From: Streptomyces sp. AW19M42
GTDB taxonomy: Bacteria; Actinomycetota; Actinomycetes; Streptomycetales; Streptomycetaceae
Assembly: GCA_000470535.1 (NCBI GenBank)
Contig: CBRG010000069.1
Coordinates: 1 to 32,718 of the forward strand
Direction: 5' to 3'
Length of the DNA: 32,718 nucleotides
Each line of letters begins with the position of its first letter. Within the stretch, counting starts at the first letter, position 1. The notes beneath the pieces are model-generated. The model saw nothing but the letters and a program-made list of their open reading frames with translations, was not told the origin of the DNA and made no database searches. The position numbers and the translations under genes were made by a program. Shown piece after piece: positions 9,887 to 17,526 of the stretch.

Positions 9887-11061
9887 GTGTACTGACCCGT
9901 GAAGTCCGCCGCCGCGAGCAGCGCCGTGTCCGGGTTGTCGGAGAAGATCCCGTCGATGCCCGTCGCGAAGTACGCGGCGAAGGCACCGAACGCGTCGCCG
10001 TACGCGTTGGGGTCGCCGCCGCGCCGGAAGTCGGCGGGCAGGAAGGTGTTCTCGTTACGCATCGTGTACGGGTGCAGGATCAGCCCCTGGGCGTGCGCGT
10101 CGCGCACCAGGGTGGTGGGCTCTGCGAGCCTGCCGGACGCGTCCTTCGGGATGATCAGGTCCAGGGTCGGCCCGATGCCCTGGGCGAAGGACGCCATCCA
10201 CTTCAGGCCCGCGGGCTTCACCAGGTCGTCGGTGGTGCGCGGGTCCCCGGTCGCCGTGAAGTCCCAGGGCTGGGTGCCGGTGCCGGAGAGGAGGACGACG
10301 CGCGGGGTGGCGACGAGCTTCGACAGCCGCTGGATGCTGCCGGGTTCGAAGGACTGGAGGATGAGCGGCGACTGGGCGCGGTGGCGGTCGTAGCGGCGCA
10401 GCAGCTTGACGAGGCGTTCCTCAAGGCCGAGGCCGAGGCCGCGGAAGTAGGTGGGGTGCTTGGTCTCGACGTACAGCCAGACCGGCTTCCCGCGCTTGCG
10501 GCCCTCTCGGTCGGCCCAGCGCAGGACCTCCTCGAAGGTGGGGATCTCCCAGCGGCCGTCGTACAGCGTGTTCTTCTGGCGGTTGCCCGGGATGCGCTCC
10601 GTGGCCCGCAGTGTCTTCAGTTCGGCGAGGGTGAAGTCCTCGGTGAACCATCCGGTGAGCGGGATGCCGTCGACCGTCTTGGTCGTCTTGCGGCTCGCGA
10701 ACTCGGGGTGCGCGGAGACGTCGGTGGTGGCGGTGATGTCGTTCTCGTGGCGGCAGACGAGGTGCCCGTCCCGGGTCGGCACCAGGTCCTGCTCAATGAC
10801 GTGGGCGCCCATGTCGAGGGCCAGCTGGTACGAGCCGAGGGTGTGTTCCGGGCGGTATCCGCTGGTCCCCCGGTGTCCGATGACGGTCGGCACCGGCAGG
10901 TCGAGGCGGTGTCCGGAGCCGCCGTGGCCACCGGAGCGCTCCGCGGTGTTCCCGGCGGCCCGTGCCGTCCCTGACAGGCCGACGGCCCCGGTCCCGAGTA
11001 CCGCGGCTCCCACTCCCATGACGGTCCGTCGTCCGGGGGTGGCGTGCGCACGCTCTGTCAT
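9883..11061 (-). CDS. glpQ: Exported glycerophosphodiester phosphodiesterase
   Basis: A 392-residue GDPD-family enzyme, a periplasmic-type GlpQ. The N-terminus has a twin-arginine signal (GRRTVMGVGAAVLGTGAVGL ending ARAAG), so it is exported folded. The catalytic region starts at VIGHRGTSGYRPEHT (HRG plus the PENT-like loop), followed by GAHVIEQDLVPTRDGHLVCRHE with the metal-binding Glu/Asp and second His. It hydrolyses glycerophosphodiesters to glycerol-3-phosphate and an alcohol, scavenging phosphate and carbon. The ATG at 11061 has GAGGAG 6 nt upstream. The TAG stop lies inside the CTAG end of a MITE-like element, so the last residues may have been altered by insertion. A PHO-box-like repeat lies about 100 bp upstream. 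Confidence 0.92.
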   Translation of the reverse strand: MTERAHATPGRRTVMGVGAAVLGTGAVGLSGTARAAGNTAERSGGHGGSGHRLDLPVPTVIGHRGTSGYRPEHTLGSYQLALDMGAHVIEQDLVPTRDGHLVCRHENDITATTDVSAHPEFASRKTTKTVDGIPLTGWFTEDFTLAELKTLRATERIPGNRQKNTLYDGRWEIPTFEEVLRWADREGRKRGKPVWLYVETKHPTYFRGLGLGLEERLVKLLRRYDRHRAQSPLILQSFEPGSIQRLSKLVATPRVVLLSGTGTQPWDFTATGDPRTTDDLVKPAGLKWMASFAQGIGPTLDLIIPKDASGRLAEPTTLVRDAHAQGLILHPYTMRNENTFLPADFRRGGDPNAYGDAFGAFAAYFATGIDGIFSDNPDTALLAAADFTGQYT

Positions 11062-11162
11062 GAATGCTCCTCGCATATGATGTCCGGCATCTGTCGAGCG
11101 GGGCCCGAGCGTAGGCAGCCCGGCCGTCCGGACGGCGGCACCCGGGCCAACGTGGCGCAAAC

Positions 11163-11195
11163 ACACGTCAACACTGCGTATCCACTGCGTGAACC
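11163..11195 (-). promoter_or_regulatory. PHO-box-like triple 11-bp repeat upstream of glpQ
   Basis: On the minus strand three contiguous 11-mers read GGTTCACGCAG, TGGATACGCAG and TGTTGACGTGT. Streptomyces PhoP binds 11-nt direct repeats containing GTTCA, and glpQ genes are known PhoP targets. The first unit fits well and the others loosely. This suggests phosphate-starvation control of glpQ. Confidence 0.6.
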
Positions 11196-11293
11196 CGATG
11201 TGCGATCAGCGAGTACCCGCGAGTATCGTCCTCACCTGCATGGACCGCTCAATCCGTCGCTCGGCCGGCCCGGCCACTACACCGGAGGAACCG

Positions 11294-11965
11294 TTGTCCC
11301 GACTCGCACTCATCAAGGCAGTGCTCGGACCGATCCTGCGCCTGATGTTCCGGCCGCGGGTGGAAGGCATCGAGAACATTCCGGGAACCGGTGCGGTGAT
11401 CCTGGCGGGAAACCACCTCACGTTCATCGACTCGATGATCATGCCGATCTGCTGCGAACGGCCGGTGTTCTTCATCGGCAAGGACGAGTACGTCACGGGC
11501 AAGGGCCTCAAGGGCCGCCTGATGGCCTGGTTCTTCACGGGCGTCGGCATGATCCCGGTGGACCGGGACGGCGGCCGCGGCGGTGTCGCGGCGCTGATGA
11601 CCGGGCGCCGGGTGCTGGACGAGGGCAAGGCCTTCGCGATCTACCCGGAGGGGACCCGCTCCCCCGACGGCCGCCTCTACCGGGGCCGGACGGGCATCGC
11701 GCGGCTGACGCTGATGACGGGTGCGCCGGTCGTGCCGTTCGCGATGATCGGTACGGACAAGCTCCAGCCGGGCGGCTCGGGTCTGCCCCGGCCGGGCAAG
11801 GTCACGGTGCGCTTCGGTGAGCCGATGGAGTTCTCCCGCTACGAGGGCATGGACCGCGACCGCTATGTGCTGCGGGCGGTGACGGACTCCGTGATGGCAG
11901 AGGTGATGCGGCTGTCCGGTCAGGAGTACGTCGACATCTACGCGACGAAGGCCAAGGCCGCCTGA
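11294..11965 (+). CDS. 1-acyl-sn-glycerol-3-phosphate acyltransferase (PlsC family)
   Basis: A 223-residue PlsC-family protein. Motif I is NHLTFID (H-x4-D), motif III is YPEGTRSPDG, and the later GAPVVPFAMIG matches motif IV. It would transfer a fatty acyl group to lysophosphatidic acid at the inner membrane. I chose a TTG start at 11294 because GGAGGA lies 6 nt upstream and because LSRLALIKAVLGPILRLMFRP matches the usual beginning of these proteins. An upstream in-frame ATG at 11240 lacks a ribosome site. It is divergent from glpQ and is followed by a perfect-stem terminator. Confidence 0.88.
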   Translation: MSRLALIKAVLGPILRLMFRPRVEGIENIPGTGAVILAGNHLTFIDSMIMPICCERPVFFIGKDEYVTGKGLKGRLMAWFFTGVGMIPVDRDGGRGGVAALMTGRRVLDEGKAFAIYPEGTRSPDGRLYRGRTGIARLTLMTGAPVVPFAMIGTDKLQPGGSGLPRPGKVTVRFGEPMEFSRYEGMDRDRYVLRAVTDSVMAEVMRLSGQEYVDIYATKAKAA

Positions 11966-11981
11966 GCCAGCTCAGTCCTGC

Positions 11982-12020
11982 GGAAGGGTCCGTACCCCGG
12001 TCGGGGGTACGGACCCTTCC
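11982..12020 (+). terminator. Strong terminator hairpin after the PlsC gene
   Basis: A perfect 17-bp stem (11982-11998 with 12004-12020) and a 5-nt loop lie 16 nt after the stop codon. There is no U tract, but the stem is long enough to stop transcription. It may also block readthrough from the convergent MFS gene. Confidence 0.85.
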
Positions 12021-12052
12021 ACGTACCGGTTCCACCCGCCCGGCCCAGGCGT

Positions 12053-12086
12053 CCGGTCACGGCCCCGGGCCGGACCGCGTGACCAC
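12053..12086 (-). terminator. Probable terminator after the MFS gene
   Basis: GGTCACG (12055-12061) pairs with CGTGACC (12078-12084), with further GC-rich pairing inside the loop. It lies about 20 nt past the minus-strand stop codon at 12107. Confidence 0.5.
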
Positions 12087-12106
12087 CGGAAGTCACCGGA
12101 CGGCCG

Positions 12107-13651
12107 TCAGTCGTGCACGATGCCTTCCTCCAGCTCCTGACCGCGCAGCAGGAACCAGGCCGCGACCGCCGTCGCCAACAGGACGGCGGCGCCGAGGCCC
12201 GAGGCGAGCCGCAGCCCGTCGACGAACGCGTCCTGGGCCGCGGAGACCAGGGCCGTCCCCTGCTGCCCCGTGAGTGTCTCGGCCGCCTCGACGGCGCCGC
12301 CCAGTGACTCGTGGGCGGCGGAGGAGGTGGCGGCCGGTACCCCCGCCGGGGTGGCGAAGCCCTGGTAGACCCCGGTGACGACGGAGCCGAGCAGGGCGAT
12401 GCCGAGCGCCGCGCCCAGCTCGTACGCCGTCTCGGAGACCGCGGACGCGGAGCCCGCGTGTTCCTTGGGGACGCTGGAGAGGATCACGTCGGAGGTCACC
12501 GTGAAGGCGAAGCCCGCGCCCACGCCCACGACCAGCAGGAGAGCACCGATCAGCGGGTACGCGGTCTCCTTGTGGATCGCGGCGACCGCGGCCAGCGACA
12601 GGCCGATGGCCCCGAGGCCCCCGGACACCACGGACCGCACCGAGAAGCGGCGGGCCGTGGTCCCGGCCAGCAGGCCCGCGGTGACCGCGCCGACGGCGGC
12701 GGGCAGTTCGGCCAGTCCCGCCTCCAGCGGTCCCCGGCCCTGGACCAGTTGCAGGAACTGGGAGAGGAAGAAGACCAGTCCTGACAGGCCGAGGATGGTC
12801 AGCAGGTCCGCGAGCACGGCGCCGGAGAAGCCCCGGTGGTGGAAGAGCCGCATGTCCAGCAGCGGCGCGGGCAGGCGGAACTGCCGGCGTACGAACCAGA
12901 CGAGCGCGGCCGCACCCCCGACGCCCGCGAGCGCGACCGGCCAGCTGCCGCCGTGCGCCGCCAGCTCCTTGATGGCGTACACGACTCCGATCATGCCGAC
13001 CAGCGAGAGGCCGACGCTGATCATGTCCCACGGTCCGGGCGCGGGGTTCTTCGACTCGGGGATCAGCTTGATCCCGACGACGACGAGCACCGCCATGACC
13101 GGCAGGTTGATGAGGAAGACCGAGCCCCACCAGAAGTGCTCCAGGAGGAATCCGCCGACGACCGGGCCGACCGCCGCGCCGGCCGAGGCCATCGCGCCCC
13201 AGATGCCGATGGCGAGGCTGCGTTCGCGCGCGTCGTGGAAGATGTTGCGGATCAGCGCGAGGGTGGACGGCATCAGGGTGGCACCGGCGACGCCGAGCAG
13301 GGCACGCGCCAGGATCATCATCTCCGGCGTCATCGCGTAGGCGTTGAGTACCGAGACGGCGCCGAAGGCGGTGGCTCCGCAGAGCAGCAGCTTCTTGCGG
13401 CCGATGCGGTCACCGAGGCTGCCCATGGAGACCAGGAGTCCGGCGATGACGAAGGAGTAGACGTCACCGATCCAGAGCAGCTGGGTCCCGGTGGGCTCCA
13501 GGTCCTCGCTGAGGAACGGGGTAGCCAGGCCGAGCACGGTCGCGTCGACGGCGACCAGTAGCACGGCGAGCACGAGCACGGACAGCGCGATCCACCGCCC
13601 GGGGCGGCGCAGCTCGGTCGGGGGCTGCGGGTGCTGTTCCATGCTGCTCAT
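12107..13651 (-). CDS. DHA2-family MFS drug:H+ antiporter (14 TMS)
   Basis: A 514-residue multidrug efflux protein of the EmrB/QacA (DHA2) type, with the usual length for 14 membrane segments. Motif signs are VAVDATVLGLATPFLSEDL (motif D1 in helix 1), GSLGDRIGRKKLLL (motif A) and GAAVGPVVGGFLLEHFWWGSVFLINLPV (motif C and the family-typical W-R-x-x-F-x-I-N-x-P-like segment). Its substrate is unknown. The ATG at 13651 overlaps the tetR stop codon as ATGA, so the two genes are translationally coupled. A second ATG three codons later also has GAGC upstream. Confidence 0.92.
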   Translation of the reverse strand: MSSMEQHPQPPTELRRPGRWIALSVLVLAVLLVAVDATVLGLATPFLSEDLEPTGTQLLWIGDVYSFVIAGLLVSMGSLGDRIGRKKLLLCGATAFGAVSVLNAYAMTPEMMILARALLGVAGATLMPSTLALIRNIFHDARERSLAIGIWGAMASAGAAVGPVVGGFLLEHFWWGSVFLINLPVMAVLVVVGIKLIPESKNPAPGPWDMISVGLSLVGMIGVVYAIKELAAHGGSWPVALAGVGGAAALVWFVRRQFRLPAPLLDMRLFHHRGFSGAVLADLLTILGLSGLVFFLSQFLQLVQGRGPLEAGLAELPAAVGAVTAGLLAGTTARRFSVRSVVSGGLGAIGLSLAAVAAIHKETAYPLIGALLLVVGVGAGFAFTVTSDVILSSVPKEHAGSASAVSETAYELGAALGIALLGSVVTGVYQGFATPAGVPAATSSAAHESLGGAVEAAETLTGQQGTALVSAAQDAFVDGLRLASGLGAAVLLATAVAAWFLLRGQELEEGIVHD

Positions 13652-14199
13652 TGCTCCACGCTCCGGCGTGCGCCGCCGAGCAGCAACTCGACGATCATGT
13701 ACTGGAAGTCCTGCGCGGCCACCCGTCCCACCTGGACGGCCCAGGCGCCGGTGCCGATGAGCCCGTAGAGGGCCTCGGTCAGCCAGGCCGGGGTCAGGTC
13801 GATGCGGATCTCGCCGCGCTCCTGGCCGCGCCGGAAGAAGGCGGAGACCCGTGCGTCCAGTCGGTCCCAGCCCTCGTTCACCTCGCCGCCCTCGAAGAGC
13901 TGGTTCTCGGTGACGAGGAAGGAGAGCAGTCCGGCACTCGGCTCGACGGCCGCGACGAACCGGCGCAGCGCCTCCTCCGAGGTGCCCTCGTCGAGCTGGG
14001 CCCGGTCGAGCGCCGCCGCGAACTCCTGGATCCCCAGCTCTTCCAAGGCTCTGACCAGGGCGTCCCGCCCGGCGAAGTGCCGGTGCAGGGTGGCGCGTCC
14101 GATACCGGCGGCCTTGGCGACCTCGTCCATGGTGGCGGTCGATTTATGGGTCAGCAGGGCGGCGGCGCTGCGCAGCACCTGCTCACGATCGAGAGTCAT
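13648..14199 (-). CDS. TetR-family transcriptional repressor of the adjacent efflux gene
   Basis: A 183-residue TetR protein. The DNA-binding domain includes TMDEVAKAAGIGRATLHRHFAGRDALVRAL, and the remainder is the ligand-binding and dimerisation part. It is the first gene of a two-gene operon with the MFS pump. A perfect 7+4+7 palindrome lies 20 bp upstream of its start, as expected for autorepression relieved by a pump substrate. The ATG at 14199 is the natural family start. Confidence 0.92.
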   Translation of the reverse strand: MTLDREQVLRSAAALLTHKSTATMDEVAKAAGIGRATLHRHFAGRDALVRALEELGIQEFAAALDRAQLDEGTSEEALRRFVAAVEPSAGLLSFLVTENQLFEGGEVNEGWDRLDARVSAFFRRGQERGEIRIDLTPAWLTEALYGLIGTGAWAVQVGRVAAQDFQYMIVELLLGGARRSVEQ

Positions 14200-14218
14200 G
14201 AGACGAGATTAACCCACG

Positions 14219-14236
14219 TGAGACAGCGATGTCTCA
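14219..14236. promoter_or_regulatory. TetR operator palindrome
   Basis: TGAGACAGCGATGTCTCA is a perfect 7-bp inverted repeat around GCGA. It covers the likely -35 region of the tetR-MFS promoter, whose -10 may be TAATCT (minus strand, 14206-14211). The 12-bp core GACAGCGATGTC recurs in the opposite sense at 28166-28177. Confidence 0.75.
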
Positions 14237-14513
14237 TGCGGGGTCCGGAGCTGTCGCGTGCCGAAAGGAGTCATGGAGTCACAGGAGTTGCACTTCGGCA
14301 GGAGGCCCAGGCGCGGCGCCGGGATCCGGGCGCACGGACTGGGCTCGTACGGTTCATGATCCGGCTGTCCGTCATCCGGCTGTCGCGCCGGGCGGTGGGT
14401 AGAACGGGCGACAGGCCCGTATCGTGGTGCTCGGGCCGGGAGGTGCCGGGCTCCGGCCTCAGGGGCGTGAGCACGAACCCACTCCTTGCCACTTTTAACT
14501 TATAGCGCATGGG

Positions 14514-14533
14514 GGGGCTTGCGGCAAGGCCCC
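14514..14533 (+). promoter_or_regulatory. Rifamycin-associated element (RAE)
   Basis: GGGGCTTGCGGCAAGGCCCC matches, as I remember it, the RAE consensus found upstream of rifamycin-inactivating or protecting genes in actinomycetes (glycosyltransferase, phosphotransferase, monooxygenase, Arr and HelR). It lies just downstream of a TATAGC -10-like hexamer (14501-14506), at the probable transcription start, and reads toward helR 210 bp away. Confidence 0.85.
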
Positions 14534-14594
14534 CGTCATGGCGCAGAATCATCGGCCGAAGGCCAGTATTTCGCGGAGATGGGTGAGTCACGGA

Positions 14595-14645
14595 GTGCGT
14601 GTGCTGTTGTCGGCCTGCGGGTCGCGCGGTGATACCGAACCGCTG
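14595..14645 (+). pseudogene. N-terminal remnant of a glycosyltransferase (Rgt-like)
   Basis: From the GTG at 14595 the frame reads VRVLLSACGSRGDTEPL, which is the canonical opening of GT1/GT28-type UDP-glycosyltransferases (MRVLLST.GSRGDVEPL). The similarity then ends abruptly and the frame runs through unrelated sequence to a TGA at 14745-14747 that overlaps the helR GTG. It sits between an RAE and helR. RAEs are known upstream of rifampin glycosyltransferases, so this is best read as the start of a deleted rgt-like gene. Alternatively it could be a short functional leader. Only 17 residues support the call. Confidence 0.55.
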
Positions 14646-14743
14646 ACGGAACCCGTCCCGTCATGGCCACCAGGTACACCGCGCCGGTCCAGGCGCCCCG
14701 CTGCGCGCATCGACTGCGAGCGGCCCAGTTCGGAGCTGATGAC

Positions 14744-16891
14744 GTGAATCCCCTGACCACCAGCGCGTTCGACCTTCCCGATCGCCTCTCCGCCAAGGCC
14801 GATCCGGCCCTGATCGCCGGCGACGAGGAGCACTTCGCGGCCATCGCCGAGTGCCTCGACGAGTCGATCTCCGAACTCACCGAGCGCCTCGCCGCCGAGC
14901 GAAGGACGCCCGGCGGCGCGGGGCGGCAGGCGATGGACCGGGACGTGGAGATCCACCGGCTGACCGCCCGCCTGCGCGCGCTGCGCCGCTTCGGTCTTGA
15001 CCTGTGTCTGGGGCACATGGTCGCGGCGGACGACGGTGAGCCGCTGTTCGTCGGGCGGCTCGGCCTCACCGACAGCTCGGGCCGCCGGCTGCTCATCGAC
15101 TGGCGCTCCCCCGCGGCCGAGCCGTTCTTCGGCGCCACCCACGCCAACCCGATGGGCCTGGCGAGCCGCCGCAGGTACCGCTGGACCCGCGGCCGGATCA
15201 GCGACTACTGGGACGAGGTGTTCACCTCGGAGGGGTTCGCCGGGCACGCCGCGCTCGACGACCAGTCCGCTTTCATCGCCAGCCTGGGCAGCAACCGCTC
15301 GGCCCGGATGCGGGACGTGCTCGGCACCATCCAGGCCGACCAGGACGCCATCATCCGCGCGGGCTCGCGCGGCGCGCTCGTCGTCGACGGAGGCCCCGGT
15401 ACGGGCAAGACGGTCGTCGCCCTGCACCGTTCCGCCTACCTCCTCTACTCCGACCCCCGGCTCGGTCACCGCCGGGGCGGCGTCCTGTTCGTCGGCCCGC
15501 ACCAGCCCTACCTGGGCTACGTGGCCGACGTGCTGCCCAGCCTCGGTGAGGAGGGTGTGCAGACGTGCACCCTGCGGGACCTGGTGGCCGAGGGAGCCGC
15601 CGCGGGGCCGGAGGCCGACCCGGAGGTGGCCCGTCTGAAGTCCTCCGGAAAGCTGGTGGCGGCGATCGACGCGGCCGCCAGGTTCTACGAGGAGCCTCCC
15701 GCCAAGGGGATGACGGTCACCACCCACTGGTCGGACATCCAGCTGACCGCCGCCGACTGGGCCGTGGCGTTCGAAGCGGCGGAACCGGGCACTCCGCACA
15801 ACGAGGCGCGCGACCAGGTCCGCGACGAACTGCTCACGATGCTGGTCGAGAAGCACGAGGGCGACGTCTCGGACGCCGTACTGCGCAAGTCGCTGCTGAA
15901 GAACCGGGAACTGCTCACCACCTTCGACCGCGCGTGGCCGCTGCTGGAGGCGGCCGACGTCGTCGGGGACCTCTGGTCGGTCCCCGCCTACCTGCGCAGA
16001 TGCGCTCCCTGGCTCAGCCGCGACGAGGTGTCACGGCTCCAGCGGGAGGACGCCCGGGCGTGGACGGTGTCCGACCTGCCGTTCCTGGACGCGGCCCGGC
16101 AGCGACTGGGCGACCCGGAGGCGTCCCGCCGCAGCCGCCGACACCGGGCGGCGCTCGCCGCCGACCGCGAGCACATGGACAAGGTCATCGACACCCTGCT
16201 GCAGGCGGACGACGACGGTGAGGGCGCCGTGACGATGCTGCACGGGAAGGACCTCCAGGAGGCCCTGGTCGACGACAGCGGCGTGCCCGGCACCGAACCG
16301 GACCAGCTCGCCGGACCGTTCGCGCACGTCGTCGTGGACGAGGCCCAGGAACTGACCGACGCGGAGTGGCAGATGCTGCTGCTCCGGTGCCCGTCCGGGA
16401 GCTTCACCATCGTCGGGGACCGCGCCCAGGCCCGGCACGGGTTCACCGAGTCGTGGCAGGAACGGCTGAGGCGGATCGGGCTGGACCGGATCAAGCTGGC
16501 CTCCCTGAGCATCAACTACCGGACGCCGGAGGAGATCATGGCGGCGGCCGAGCCGGTCATCCGGGCCGTGCTCCCGGACGCCAACGTGCCGGCCTCCATC
16601 CGCAGTAGCGGACTCCCCGTCATGCACGGCTCCACGGCGGACCTCTGCCAGGTCCTCGACACCTGGCTCGCCGCCAACGCCGACGGGATCGCCTGCGTCG
16701 TCGGTGATCCCGGGTTCCGGCCGACGGCCCGCGTCCGGTCGCTGGCCCCGGAGCTGACCAAGGGGCTCGAATTCGACCTGGTCGTCCTCATCGACCCGCA
16801 GACGTTCGGTGAGGGCATCGAAGGAGCCGTCGACCGCTATGTCGCGATGACCAGGGCGACCCGGCAGCTCGTCATCCTCACGAGCCCCTGA
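14744..16891 (+). CDS. helR: HelR, RNA polymerase recycling motor ATPase (rifamycin tolerance)
   Basis: A 715-residue UvrD/Rep-like (SF1) HelD-family protein. Residues about 217-224 are Walker A (GGPGTGKT), residues about 530-538 carry Walker B (VVVDEAQEL), SINYRTPEEIM follows at about 590, and the C-terminus has KGLEFDLVVLIDP and YVAMTRATRQLVIL. The N-terminal helical arm (ERLAAERRTPGG, EIHRLTARLRALRRFG) corresponds to the secondary-channel arm of HelD proteins. HelR dislodges rifamycin-bound RNA polymerase from DNA and confers tolerance. The GTG at 14744 (VNPLTTSAFDLPDRLSAKAD) has GGAG 8 nt upstream and matches the family start; the ATG at 14663 lacks a ribosome site. An upstream RAE and a downstream hairpin bracket it. 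Confidence 0.93.
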   Translation: MNPLTTSAFDLPDRLSAKADPALIAGDEEHFAAIAECLDESISELTERLAAERRTPGGAGRQAMDRDVEIHRLTARLRALRRFGLDLCLGHMVAADDGEPLFVGRLGLTDSSGRRLLIDWRSPAAEPFFGATHANPMGLASRRRYRWTRGRISDYWDEVFTSEGFAGHAALDDQSAFIASLGSNRSARMRDVLGTIQADQDAIIRAGSRGALVVDGGPGTGKTVVALHRSAYLLYSDPRLGHRRGGVLFVGPHQPYLGYVADVLPSLGEEGVQTCTLRDLVAEGAAAGPEADPEVARLKSSGKLVAAIDAAARFYEEPPAKGMTVTTHWSDIQLTAADWAVAFEAAEPGTPHNEARDQVRDELLTMLVEKHEGDVSDAVLRKSLLKNRELLTTFDRAWPLLEAADVVGDLWSVPAYLRRCAPWLSRDEVSRLQREDARAWTVSDLPFLDAARQRLGDPEASRRSRRHRAALAADREHMDKVIDTLLQADDDGEGAVTMLHGKDLQEALVDDSGVPGTEPDQLAGPFAHVVVDEAQELTDAEWQMLLLRCPSGSFTIVGDRAQARHGFTESWQERLRRIGLDRIKLASLSINYRTPEEIMAAAEPVIRAVLPDANVPASIRSSGLPVMHGSTADLCQVLDTWLAANADGIACVVGDPGFRPTARVRSLAPELTKGLEFDLVVLIDPQTFGEGIEGAVDRYVAMTRATRQLVILTSP

Positions 16892-16926
16892 CACCGGGCG
16901 CGGGCCCGCGCCCGCTTGCGGTGTCA
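16889..16926 (+). terminator. Terminator hairpin beginning at the helR stop codon
   Basis: TGACACC (16889-16895) pairs with GGTGTCA (16920-16926) and encloses the perfect palindrome GGGCGCGGGCCCGCGCCC. The helR TGA is part of the stem. It should also act on the convergent sigma-factor pseudogene. Confidence 0.75.
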
Positions 16927-16943
16927 GAGCCGGCCGCGCCGCC

Positions 16944-17415
16944 TCACTCGTCGAGGAGGACCAGATCGCGGCCGGCCCGCCCGGCCGGGTGGCTGATGAC
17001 GAACAGTTCGACGGCCTTCCCGCGCTCGGTCGTGAACCGCATGACCGAGAGGCCCTCTCCCTCGTGCGCCGCGATGACCGCCGGGGACCCGTCAAGCAGG
17101 GCGAACCGCACCGACCTGGCGTACGGCGCGAACATGATCGCCCGCCGCGCCATGTTCGCGGCCCAGCGCACCACCGTGAGGGCCTCGACGGCACTGCCGC
17201 CGGACCGGGACACGACATCGGGATCGAGCACGGCGACGAGTGCCTCGAAGTCCCCGCCGCGCGCGGCCGCCAGGAAGGCGTCCACGACCTCGCGGCGGAC
17301 CGCCCCGCACCCGGCGGCGGGCCCGGCTGGCGAGCTGCGGGGCGGCGGCCGGGGTGCGGTCCGCCACGGGGGCGATCTCGTCGAAGGGCACCGCCAGGAA
17401 CTCGATCTCGTCCAC
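16944..17415 (-). pseudogene. Decayed SigJ-like ECF sigma factor with SnoaL domain
   Basis: The remnant starts at a GTG (17415) with GGGAGG 6 nt upstream. It reads MDEIEFLA, the usual opening of SigJ-type sigma factors, then jumps directly to VPFDEIAPVADRTPAAAPQL and ASRARRRVRG, which is region 4. All of region 2 is missing, which implies an in-frame internal deletion. After RRRVRG the frame changes: from near 17310 the second frame reads REVVDAFLAAARGGDFEALVAVLDPDVV and then a SnoaL-like tail to the TGA at 16944. In intact relatives these parts are continuous. No functional sigma factor can be made. It converges on helR. Confidence 0.8.
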
Positions 17416-17526
17416 AGCCGTCCTCCCGTGTCAGGTGTTCTCACCACCTTGACGCGGCAGGCCCGCCGGATGTGACCACCGTGCCCGGATCCGTCGTCCG
17501 GGAAGCCGTCGTGCGGGGCGGACGGC

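Noticed and set aside
14273..14359. 28-codon plus-strand ORF between the tetR operator and the RAE
   Set aside because: AAAGGAG lies only 2 nt from the ATG, and the peptide is Arg/Gly-rich with no recognisable pattern.
14538..14747. 69-codon ORF upstream of helR as an intact gene
   Set aside because: Only the glycosyltransferase-like stretch from 14595 is protein-like. The rest looks like chance reading through deleted or intergenic DNA.
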